From positions 1 to 8,994 of the forward strand of contig CAMZLT010000127.1 in NCBI GenBank assembly GCA_947311745.1: a stretch of DNA of 8,994 nt, read 5' to 3'. A model generated the notes under the pieces. The model saw nothing but the letters and a program-made list of their open reading frames with translations. It did not search any database and had not been told where the DNA came from. The stretch is from an uncultured Flavobacteriaceae bacterium (GTDB lineage Bacteria > Bacteroidota > Bacteroidia > Flavobacteriales > Flavobacteriaceae). Positions 1 through 5,948 of this stretch are shown one piece after another (position 1 is the stretch's first letter; each line of letters begins with the position of its first letter). The translations under genes and the position numbers were made by a program.

Positions 1-37
1 TAAATTTTAAAGTTTAGTAATATTAAAAAGTAAGCCC

Positions 38-1237
38 CTAAAATAAAGTTGGTTGCATTAACTCATCATAAGTTTTTTGCCAATCTTTATCTGGATTTTC
101 AAGAAATTTTAGTAGATGAATATAGTTGAACAGATGAATTTTACAAAAACTAACCAAATTTGAGAATCCCCATTTTCTTTTAAGTGTTTTTTGAATGACT
201 GTCATTAAAAGATTTGCTATCAAGGCACAATATATCTGAATTTTAATTGCATTTTCATTATCTCCTAAAAAGTATTTTAGTGGGAAATTTTGTTTTAATT
301 GCTTGAATAACAACTCGATTTGCCATCGTAATTTATAAATACCAGCAATAAGATCCGCCCTAAGTTCAAAAAGATTTGTAAGAAATTCAAATCTACGCTT
401 TAACACTCTATCATAGAATGTTACCTTTCGAAGTTTAAGTTTACTATAGGTATTACCTTCTTTTACTTGAACCTCTATTATTTCATCTTGTTCAACTCCA
501 CAATGAATATTATCATCAATTGATTTAACCTCAATGGTGTCATATACGGCATTATCTTTTATCCGTGTAACAAAGCCCGTTTTGTTTTCGCAAAACAGCT
601 TAAAAGCCTTGTAATCATTATATCCTTTATCAAAAACATAAATGGTATTTGAATTTAATTTGAGTTTGTTTAATAATATGTGGTCGTGGGTTGCTGCGCT
701 AGTAAACCAAATCATTTTAGGAACTTGTTCATCAACATTTATAACCGTATGTAATTTAATACCACCCTTAGATTTTCCATTTTTTGGTTTTCGTCCAACA
801 CACTTTAATATATCCTTAAATAAACTGATTGTTGAGCTATCAAAAACCTCTATTTGCTTATTAATGACATCTTTAATTCTGCTGTCCGATAAAAGATGAC
901 CATATTGTTTTAACAGTCCATTGTAAATACTTCCAAATACATCCGAACTTCTTCGTTTGTTTGCATCAGCTAATGTGCTTTTTTTGGGAATATGATTTAA
1001 TTGAAAATGTTTTGTCTTACCTGATAAACCTAGCATTGCACCAGACACCTCACGAAGGGATGAACACTTTGCAAAAGAACTAAACAACATACTAATCATA
1101 TGATCCTTTGTTGTAAACTTCTTTACATATCTGTCTGATTGATGTTTTTGGGTACTGCCATATATAATTTTAGGGTCTATTAATTTAATCAGCTGTCCGA
1201 AAACCGATGTGCCATAAAAATGTGTACTTTTGCTCAT
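38..1237 (-). CDS. IS4-family DDE transposase
   Basis: This enzyme cuts and rejoins the ends of its own insertion sequence. The 399-residue protein has a DUF4372-like N-terminal region (about residues 5-75) followed by a DDE transposase core. Candidate catalytic residues are D133 (in VFDSSTISLF), D203 (in VFDKGYND) and E308. E308 lies in the IS4 signature Y-2-R-3-E-6-K, seen as Y301, R304, E308 and K315 in YKLRWQIELLFKQLKQ. A basic, glycine-rich segment (PKNGKSKGGIKLH, about 151-163) precedes the second aspartate, as is usual in the family. The length is normal and the frame is unbroken, so the element could be active. The ATG at 1237 is used; a minus-strand -7-like box TATTTTTG lies at 1262-1269, but no clear -33 element was found. 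The window shows only one copy. Confidence 0.93.
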   Translation of the reverse strand: MSKSTHFYGTSVFGQLIKLIDPKIIYGSTQKHQSDRYVKKFTTKDHMISMLFSSFAKCSSLREVSGAMLGLSGKTKHFQLNHIPKKSTLADANKRRSSDVFGSIYNGLLKQYGHLLSDSRIKDVINKQIEVFDSSTISLFKDILKCVGRKPKNGKSKGGIKLHTVINVDEQVPKMIWFTSAATHDHILLNKLKLNSNTIYVFDKGYNDYKAFKLFCENKTGFVTRIKDNAVYDTIEVKSIDDNIHCGVEQDEIIEVQVKEGNTYSKLKLRKVTFYDRVLKRRFEFLTNLFELRADLIAGIYKLRWQIELLFKQLKQNFPLKYFLGDNENAIKIQIYCALIANLLMTVIQKTLKRKWGFSNLVSFCKIHLFNYIHLLKFLENPDKDWQKTYDELMQPTLF

Positions 1238-1284
1238 AGTATTTTAATTTTTGGTAAAAATCAAAAATACTAAATTTTGAAAAA

Positions 1285-1302
1285 GGGAGATTTATTTCTC
1301 CC
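1285..1302. repeat. Hairpin upstream of the transposase gene
   Basis: A six-base-pair GGGAGA/TCTCCC stem with a six-base AT loop lies between the candidate right end of the IS and the transposase start. It is the most GC-rich spot in the IS leader. It sits upstream of the likely -7 box (1262-1269), so it would be in RNA only when transcription reads in from outside. It could damp such read-through, as leader structures do in IS10 and IS50, but it does not include the start codon, so this role is only a guess. Confidence 0.5.
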
Positions 1303-1364
1303 CTCTCTTAATTTTTTATCGGACAACAGTGATTTATTTTTTATGTTTTGTCTTTAAAAAAATA

Positions 1365-1394
1365 AAAACTGCATTTTTAAAAAAATGCAGTTTT
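1365..1394 (-). terminator. Intrinsic terminator of the blaI-M56/M23 operon
   Basis: This is a perfect 14-bp inverted repeat (AAAACTGCATTTTT and its complement) with two bases between the arms, 29 bases past the stop codon of the M56/M23 gene. Read on the minus strand, the stem is followed by a T-rich run (TTTTTATTTTTTT), as expected of a Rho-independent terminator. On the plus strand the stem itself ends in TTTT, so it may work in both directions and insulate the operon from the IS. Confidence 0.8.
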
Positions 1395-1423
1395 ATATCA
1401 AAAAAGGTGTTTTTTCTATTATT

Positions 1424-3481
1424 TTATTTGGTTTCACCTACTTTTTTTTGCAATATTTCAGCTAATTTAAAATTTACTTTTTCACCAAATTTATTGTAAA
1501 ATGTACAACTGTCGTTTTCAATAGTATAAAAATACGTTTCGTTTTTATAGTTTATACTTCCATTTTTTTGTTCGTTTACAACTTTAAAATCTTTTACTTT
1601 TTCAAAAGTTACCATATCTTCATCACTATTATACAATAAAAATATAGCTGGAATTGGTTCACTATCGGAATTATAATCGAATTTAATCATGCTTTTTTTT
1701 GTTTTGGCACTTAATTTTAAACGCATGATTTCGTGCTGTTTGTTTCGCTCAACAGAAATTATTTTAAATCCAATTTTATTTTTTGTTCTGAAATCATTTG
1801 CTATTTCCTGTAATTGTGCATCGGTAGTTTTTGCTGTTATCACCGTATTATAACCGCCATATTCAGTCGAATTATTATCCTCCAAATTAATAAATTTTTT
1901 AGATATTGTAGCTATAGTTTTATTACTCTTGACAGTAAATTCTTTTTCATTTTCTACAAAAGAAAGTGTCATATTTTTTATTGGTTTATCCCCATTTTGT
2001 GTAAATCTTTTATAAAACTTATTTTCACTTGGAAATTTGACTAAAAAATCCATACCAATAATTTCGTCATTTCTACCTCGTCTAATATTACTAAATTTAA
2101 TTTTTGCAGGACTTTTTTCATGATTAAAAGCTGTTTCAATACGCTTTAATTGTGTATTCGTACTTTTTGCCGTTATTTTGAATTCTTTTTTAAAAAAGTA
2201 ATTTATAAATGAAATAGGATTGATATTTTTACCATTTTTAAGTATTTCGTAATGTAAATGTGGACTAGTAGATTTTCCTGAATTACCAATAGTTCCGATA
2301 ATATCGCCACTTTTTACCGAATCGCCTTTATCAATTTCAATAAAATTAAGATGTTGGTATTTCGTTACGAAATTGTCTGCATGTTGAATTTCGATAAAAT
2401 TACCTTTATCGGTATCAAATCCTGTTTTCGCTACGATTCCGTTAGCAGTTGCATAAACATCCATATCTTTATGTACTTGAATATCAATACCTTTATGAAA
2501 TTTTCGTTCTTTCGTTATCGGATTTATACGAAATCCGTAATTTGAAATTCCTATAACGTTATCTAGAGCAACAGGATTTACAAAACCAGTAGTATTTAGT
2601 GTTTTTTGTATAAAAACCTCTTTGGTATTAAAGGCAAATAAAAACAATGCCATAAATGGAATAATTAGTACATACTTTAACTGATTGACTTTTTTTGAAT
2701 TTGTTTTTTGTAACATAATAATGCGTTTTTTAATTAATGATTGATAAAAATTATTACTCAACGCAAACGGATATTTTGTAATACTTGTCTTTAAAAGCAA
2801 GTATTGGTATTCTTTTTTATTATATTTATTTACAGTATATTTATCTGCTATAAACTCTAAGTTTTCTTGTAATTTTTTCTTGTACAACCATACAAACGGA
2901 TTAAACCAAAGTACCATTGTTAAAATATTTAGTAATAATAAATCATAGGTGTGTTTTTGATTTATATGTATTTTTTCGTGTGCTATAATTTTATTTAACT
3001 CTTTTTTGGAAAACATTTTAGCATTATAAACAAGGTAATTAAAAATAGAAAATGGTGAAATTTCTTTTCTAATTTCTACAAAAATAATACGATTAGATTT
3101 TTGCTTATTTCCTTTTTTGATAAGTTGTACTAAAGAAAAAAATTCTACTACCAACTTTAAAAACACTACGAAAAATCCAATATAATAGACATACGAAAAA
3201 AGAGAAATCCAATTGAAATTTGTATCTACATTTTTCGGTATCGAAGGAATGTTTTCTGCCAACGAAATACTTTTAGGAATCGCAATTTTAGCATCTATAC
3301 TTTGCGAAATAATTTGCTCTACATAAACAGGGACATAGATATTTGGCAAAATAATACTCGCAAGTATTCCTACAATAAAAAAAATACGAATGGTGTTAAA
3401 AAAAGTTTCTTTTTGTAAAAAAACTAAATAAAACACGTAAAAAAATACAAGTACTATTGAGGATTTTAATAAATATTCCAT
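1424..3481 (-). CDS. M23/M56 family metallopeptidase (BlaR1/MecR1-like sensor protease)
   Basis: A 685-residue inner-membrane protein related to BlaR1/MecR1. Hydrophobic segments lie at about 3-22, 31-50, 92-118 and 268-285, with a further one near 180-200. The M56 zinc-protease motif HEKIH is at 168-172, with a likely third ligand E209 in ENLEFIAD. After the last membrane segment, where classical BlaR1 has a penicillin-binding sensor, there is an M23 LytM-type domain (about 305-425). All its key residues are visible: H329 and D333 (HKGIDI), H377, and H408/H410 (SPHLHYE). Two related repeats follow (about 434-483 and 546-594), plus a C-terminal tail. By family knowledge the M56 domain would inactivate BlaI on a signal and the M23 domain would bind or cut peptidoglycan. 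The signal is unknown. The ATG at 3481 lies two bases after the blaI stop, indicating co-transcription. Confidence 0.9.
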   Translation of the reverse strand: MEYLLKSSIVLVFFYVFYLVFLQKETFFNTIRIFFIVGILASIILPNIYVPVYVEQIISQSIDAKIAIPKSISLAENIPSIPKNVDTNFNWISLFSYVYYIGFFVVFLKLVVEFFSLVQLIKKGNKQKSNRIIFVEIRKEISPFSIFNYLVYNAKMFSKKELNKIIAHEKIHINQKHTYDLLLLNILTMVLWFNPFVWLYKKKLQENLEFIADKYTVNKYNKKEYQYLLLKTSITKYPFALSNNFYQSLIKKRIIMLQKTNSKKVNQLKYVLIIPFMALFLFAFNTKEVFIQKTLNTTGFVNPVALDNVIGISNYGFRINPITKERKFHKGIDIQVHKDMDVYATANGIVAKTGFDTDKGNFIEIQHADNFVTKYQHLNFIEIDKGDSVKSGDIIGTIGNSGKSTSPHLHYEILKNGKNINPISFINYFFKKEFKITAKSTNTQLKRIETAFNHEKSPAKIKFSNIRRGRNDEIIGMDFLVKFPSENKFYKRFTQNGDKPIKNMTLSFVENEKEFTVKSNKTIATISKKFINLEDNNSTEYGGYNTVITAKTTDAQLQEIANDFRTKNKIGFKIISVERNKQHEIMRLKLSAKTKKSMIKFDYNSDSEPIPAIFLLYNSDEDMVTFEKVKDFKVVNEQKNGSINYKNETYFYTIENDSCTFYNKFGEKVNFKLAEILQKKVGETK

Positions 3482-3483
3482 GT

Positions 3484-3843
3484 TTATTTTTTATTTTCAA
3501 TTAAACGAATAATTTCTTTTAACTCCTCCACACTTATTTTTTCTTCCTTTGCAAAAAAGGAAACTACATTTTTATACGAGTCCTCAAAATAATTTGTAAT
3601 GGTCTTTTGCATATAGGTTTTTCGGTATGCCTCCTTTGAAATGGTTGGAAAATATTGATGCGTATTACCAAAAGCATTATAGCCAACAAAACCCTTATCT
3701 TCCATCTTACGTATAGTCGTAGAAATAGTATTATAATGTGGTTTCGGACTTGGTAATTCTGCCACAACCTCTTTAACAAATGCCTTTTTTAGTTTCCACA
3801 AAACTTGCATTATTTCTTCTTCTTTATTAGTAAGTTTTTCCAT
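3484..3843 (-). CDS. blaI: BlaI/MecI/CopY-family transcriptional repressor
   Basis: A 119-residue winged-helix repressor of normal family length. The N-terminal helix (LTNKEEEIMQVLWKLKKAF, residues 4-22) and the recognition helix (YNTISTTIRKMEDKGFV, about 37-53) match the BlaI pattern; the wing is about 54-66. The C-terminal part (about 70-119) is the helical dimerisation region. It includes SFFAKEE (95-101), which aligns by eye with the segment of Staphylococcus aureus BlaI that is cleaved on induction. It is the first gene of an operon with the M56/M23 protease, the standard sensor-repressor pairing. It probably represses its own promoter through the two dyads at 3921-3960. No beta-lactamase gene is nearby, so blaI names the family, not a proven resistance role. 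Confidence 0.92.
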   Translation of the reverse strand: MEKLTNKEEEIMQVLWKLKKAFVKEVVAELPSPKPHYNTISTTIRKMEDKGFVGYNAFGNTHQYFPTISKEAYRKTYMQKTITNYFEDSYKNVVSFFAKEEKISVEELKEIIRLIENKK

Positions 3844-3860
3844 TTTATTTGTTTTTTAAG

Positions 3861-3897
3861 AAACCCAAAGAAGTACAAAATATACTTCTAAGGGTTT
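3861..3897 (-). promoter_or_regulatory. Hairpin in the blaI leader RNA
   Basis: Two nested stems are present. AAACCC (3861-3866) pairs with GGGTTT (3892-3897), and AGAAGTA (3869-3875) pairs with TACTTCT (3883-3889). A 2x2 internal loop of A's separates them and a seven-base loop closes the top. The structure lies between the likely transcription start (near 3907) and the blaI ATG, ending 17 bases before it. It is not followed by a T run on either strand, so it is not a typical terminator. A role in translation or mRNA stability is inferred. Confidence 0.6.
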
Positions 3898-3913
3898 ACA
3901 TCCGTTTACTTTG

Positions 3914-3944
3914 CAAACATATAACTATTTTTGTAGTTATGCAA
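3914..3944 (-). promoter_or_regulatory. Bacteroidota-type promoter of blaI-M56/M23 operon
   Basis: Read on the minus strand, TTG at 3944-3942 forms the -33 element and TATGTTTG at 3921-3914 is a perfect match to the -7 consensus TAnnTTTG. The 20-base spacing is normal for the phylum. The predicted start is near 3907, giving a leader of roughly 60 bases. One operator dyad fills the spacer and a second overlaps the -33 element. Confidence 0.78.
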
Positions 3945-3960
3945 CTATTTTTATAGTTAT
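3921..3960. promoter_or_regulatory. Tandem dyad operators, probable BlaI binding sites
   Basis: Two inverted repeats share the form AACTA-N6-TAGTT. Dyad 1 is ATAACTA (3921-3927) with TAGTTAT (3934-3940). Dyad 2 is AACTA (3943-3947) with TAGTT (3954-3958). Their centres are exactly 20 bp apart, close to two helical turns, so two dimers could bind the same face of the DNA. The ACTA/TAGT core resembles known BlaI/MecI half-sites. Dyad 1 lies between the -33 and -7 elements and dyad 2 covers the -33, so binding should block RNA polymerase. Confidence 0.75.
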
Positions 3961-3980
3961 TTTATTTGTAAAACAAAATT

Positions 3981-4010
3981 AAGCTGTAAAAAAATATTTT
4001 TTTACAGCTT
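3981..4010 (-). terminator. Terminator: perfect 30-bp palindrome
   Basis: The 30 bases are a perfect palindrome, with arms AAGCTGTAAAAAAAT and its complement. It starts 27 bases past the stop of the 4037-4846 gene. On the minus strand it is followed by a T-rich stretch (TAATTTTGTTTT). It separates that gene from the blaI operator region. A smaller dyad, ACTTAT-aa-ATAAGT (4015-4028), lies between it and the stop codon. Confidence 0.72.
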
Positions 4011-4036
4011 AAACACTTATAAATAAGTATGTTATA

Positions 4037-4846
4037 CTAATTTGAATATATTTTTTTAGAAATTTGTGATTTATATATTTGCAGACTTCGGATTTTAGAT
4101 TTATCCATTTTTTTGTATTCTTCCTCACTCATTTCCTTACCATTTACGATATATTTGGATTCGTATTGTGTATACTTATCGGCATTTTTATTTTGCCCAT
4201 TTGCAAATGAATTACTATTATTTTGCATAGATTTCATCATTTTTTTTAGCATATCATCGTTTCCGAAAGGATCACTATCATTAAAAAAAGAACTAAAAAA
4301 CGGATCGCTAGCAATAGTGCTTCTACTATTAAAATGCTTTAACATTTGCTGTTGCATCATTTTTTGAATTTGAGCCATTTCATCATCCTCAGAAATAGTA
4401 TTTCCGAAAGTAAAAACATCTTGATTTTCATCGGTAATACTAATAAAATCGTCTTTAATTTTTATGGTAATCGGATAAATTCCGTTTGTATTATTACCTG
4501 AATACTCTTGCGTATTTCCGTTTTTAGAAACCGTAATATCTATATTGGTAATAAAATTTTCACCATTTCGTTTTACATTTGAAAAAAGCACATCAATTTT
4601 TTCTTTTTTTAGATCTTCCATAATCTTTAAGAAATCCGAATCACTAGTTTCCTTTGTAATGCGTATTGTTTTGGCGTTTTCTAAATTAATATAGTTGTAC
4701 TGTGCCGTTGAAACAGGATTTACCATAGCTATTTTTGGCAATTCGTAGGTTTCTACTGGATCCTTATCGGAATTATTTTTTGTGAAATAAAACGCAGATA
4801 CTAACAAGAAAACTACAACAGGAATTATATATACTATTTTTTTCAT
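4037..4846 (-). CDS. Membrane-anchored extracytoplasmic protein sharing a repeat with the M56/M23 protease
   Basis: I do not recognise a named family for the whole 269-residue protein. An N-terminal hydrophobic segment (about 5-21, no lipobox cysteine) should anchor it with the rest outside the cytoplasmic membrane. Residues about 59-105 (RITKETSDSDFLKIMEDL, then FSNVKRNG...ITNIDI) match the two repeats in the C-terminal part of the M56/M23 protease. The middle (about 155-205) is rich in Met, Gln, Asp and Phe, with DPFFSSFF and DSDPFGNDD. The C-terminus (YIVNGKEMSEEEYKKMDKSKIRSLQIYKS, split here as YIVNGKEMSEEEY at 232-244 plus a following helix) resembles the short 'DGKE' plug-like tails found in flavobacterial BlaR1-type proteins. 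It has its own promoter and terminator. A regulatory, substrate or adaptor role beside the protease is inference. Confidence 0.8.
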   Translation of the reverse strand: MKKIVYIIPVVVFLLVSAFYFTKNNSDKDPVETYELPKIAMVNPVSTAQYNYINLENAKTIRITKETSDSDFLKIMEDLKKEKIDVLFSNVKRNGENFITNIDITVSKNGNTQEYSGNNTNGIYPITIKIKDDFISITDENQDVFTFGNTISEDDEMAQIQKMMQQQMLKHFNSRSTIASDPFFSSFFNDSDPFGNDDMLKKMMKSMQNNSNSFANGQNKNADKYTQYESKYIVNGKEMSEEEYKKMDKSKIRSLQIYKSQISKKIYSN

Positions 4847-4879
4847 GCTTCTATTATTTAAAGTTCGTAATTTTTACGA

Positions 4880-4887
4880 CAAATTTA
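4880..4887 (-). promoter_or_regulatory. -7 element for the 4037-4846 gene
   Basis: TAAATTTG on the minus strand is a perfect TAnnTTTG match, 33 bases before the ATG at 4846. A CTG 19 bases further upstream is a poor -33 element. The box is one of a divergent pair with the antiporter promoter about 50 bases away. Confidence 0.55.
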
Positions 4888-4935
4888 ATACCAATACACA
4901 TTATGTCAGTGTTAAAATATTCTAAAAAATTACTC

Positions 4936-4943
4936 TATATTTG
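4936..4943 (+). promoter_or_regulatory. -7 element for the antiporter gene
   Basis: TATATTTG is a perfect TAnnTTTG match, 18 bases before the ATG at 4962. Transcription would start near 4950 and leave a leader of about 12 bases. The -33 region has only TTA (4912-4914). This box also contains the TTG that a naive gene call would use as the start codon, which argues for the downstream ATG. Confidence 0.62.
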
Positions 4944-4961
4944 CCAAAAAATAAAAAGAAA

Positions 4962-5924
4962 ATGGAAAGTGTTTTTTATATCATAGCAGGTTTTATACTA
5001 CTAGTTGTTGGTGGAGATTTTTTAGTAAAATCCTCGGTTGGTTTATCGTTTAAATTCAAATTATCTAAATTAATTATTGGTATGACTGTGGTTTCTTTTG
5101 CAACTTCAGCTCCTGAATTATTAGTTAGTTTACAAGCTGCTTTAGATGGATCGGCAGATTTAGCTTTGGGTAATGTCATTGGTTCAAACATAGCAAATAT
5201 TGCTTTAGTATTGGGTTTAACTGCCATGATTGCTCCTATAGTAGTGGATAAAAGTTTTTACACTATAAATTGGCCTGGAATGTTACTTTTTTCGGGATTT
5301 TTATATTTCTTTTTAAAAAATGATTTGCTTTTAAGCAGAATAGAAGGTGCTATTTTATTTGCTGCTTTAATAGCTTTTGTTATTTTTATGATTCATAATG
5401 CAAGAAAAAGCAATAAAAATGATGAAATAACCGATTTAGACGACGAAATTGACGGAAATCTAGAACAAGCTGGTTACGGAAAAATATTCATTTGGTTAGT
5501 GATTGGTGCTGCTGCTTTGTATTTTGGCTCGGAATTTTTAGTTACAGGTGCTAAAAATATTGCCGAAAACTTAGGTATTAGCAAAGGAGTTATTGGTCTT
5601 TCGGTAGTAGCAATTGGTACGAGTGTGCCTGAATTAGCAGCTTCTATTATTGCTGCATTAAAAGGTGAAAAAGCAATTTCCTTAGGTAATTTAATTGGCT
5701 CTAATATTTTTAATATCGGTTCTGTTTTAGGTTTAACAGCAATGATTTCGCCTTTAAAAGTAGATCCTAAAATGCTAGAAAACGATATTTTTTGGATGAT
5801 TGGTGTCGCTTTTATTTTAGTACCACTAACGGTATTACCAAAGAAAAACATATTTTCTAGATACAAAGGCTTTTTACTGGTTGCTGGATATGTTTTATTT
5901 ATGTACTTTTTATTTGTACGATAA
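4962..5924 (+). CDS. Calcium/sodium antiporter of the CaCA superfamily (YrbG-like)
   Basis: A 320-residue inner-membrane cation exchanger expected to move Ca2+ against Na+ (or K+/H+). The two inverted alpha-repeats are clear: ATSAPE (47-52) with GNVIGSN (70-76), and GTSVPE (219-224) with GNLIGSN (242-248). The glutamates of the two PE motifs are the expected cation ligands. Around ten hydrophobic segments fall into two halves, separated by an acidic cytoplasmic loop (about 152-168, rich in Asp and Glu) that may sense or buffer cation. Length is normal for bacterial YrbG-like proteins. The start was set at the ATG at 4962 rather than the upstream TTG at 4941, because that TTG lies within the -7 promoter element. 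The gene converges on lipB, and nothing nearby hints at a specific role. Confidence 0.93.
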   Translation: MESVFYIIAGFILLVVGGDFLVKSSVGLSFKFKLSKLIIGMTVVSFATSAPELLVSLQAALDGSADLALGNVIGSNIANIALVLGLTAMIAPIVVDKSFYTINWPGMLLFSGFLYFFLKNDLLLSRIEGAILFAALIAFVIFMIHNARKSNKNDEITDLDDEIDGNLEQAGYGKIFIWLVIGAAALYFGSEFLVTGAKNIAENLGISKGVIGLSVVAIGTSVPELAASIIAALKGEKAISLGNLIGSNIFNIGSVLGLTAMISPLKVDPKMLENDIFWMIGVAFILVPLTVLPKKNIFSRYKGFLLVAGYVLFMYFLFVR

Positions 5925-5926
5925 AA

Positions 5927-5948
5927 TACTTCTTAAATTCAAGAAGTA
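5927..5948 (-). terminator. Terminator at the antiporter/lipB junction
   Basis: An eight-base-pair stem (TACTTCTT and its complement AAGAAGTA) with a six-base loop lies between the convergent genes. On the minus strand it is followed by TTTTAT, so it fits best as the lipB terminator. It overlaps the last codons of lipB, with the lipB stop codon at the loop edge. On the plus strand no T run follows, so it may be weak for the antiporter. Confidence 0.6.

Larger units (their letters stand above)
11..1330 (-). mobile_element. IS4-family insertion sequence, probable full element
   Basis: The intact transposase is flanked by candidate imperfect terminal inverted repeats at 11-34 and 1307-1330. About 16 of 24 positions match; the inner 13 bases match at 11 and the outer part is poor. 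The right end carries a TTGTCCGATAAAAAA-like sequence when read on the minus strand. No target-site duplication is evident in the ten bases flanking either candidate end. The match sits in AT-rich DNA and the left end is only ten bases from the window edge, so the boundaries are provisional and the true left end may lie outside. No interrupted gene is visible: the element lies beyond the terminator of the M56/M23 gene. Confidence 0.55.

Noticed and set aside
642..899. Open frame of 85 codons on the plus strand inside the transposase gene
   Set aside because: It is the shadow of a well-supported DDE transposase on the opposite strand and has no recognisable domain.
1424..3843. Beta-lactam resistance locus
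   Set aside because: BlaI and a BlaR1-like protease are present, but there is no beta-lactamase or penicillin-binding domain in the window, so a resistance role is not supported.
5474..5866. Open frame of 130 codons on the minus strand inside the antiporter gene
   Set aside because: It mirrors the conserved CaCA alpha-repeat on the plus strand and contains no independent motif or promoter.
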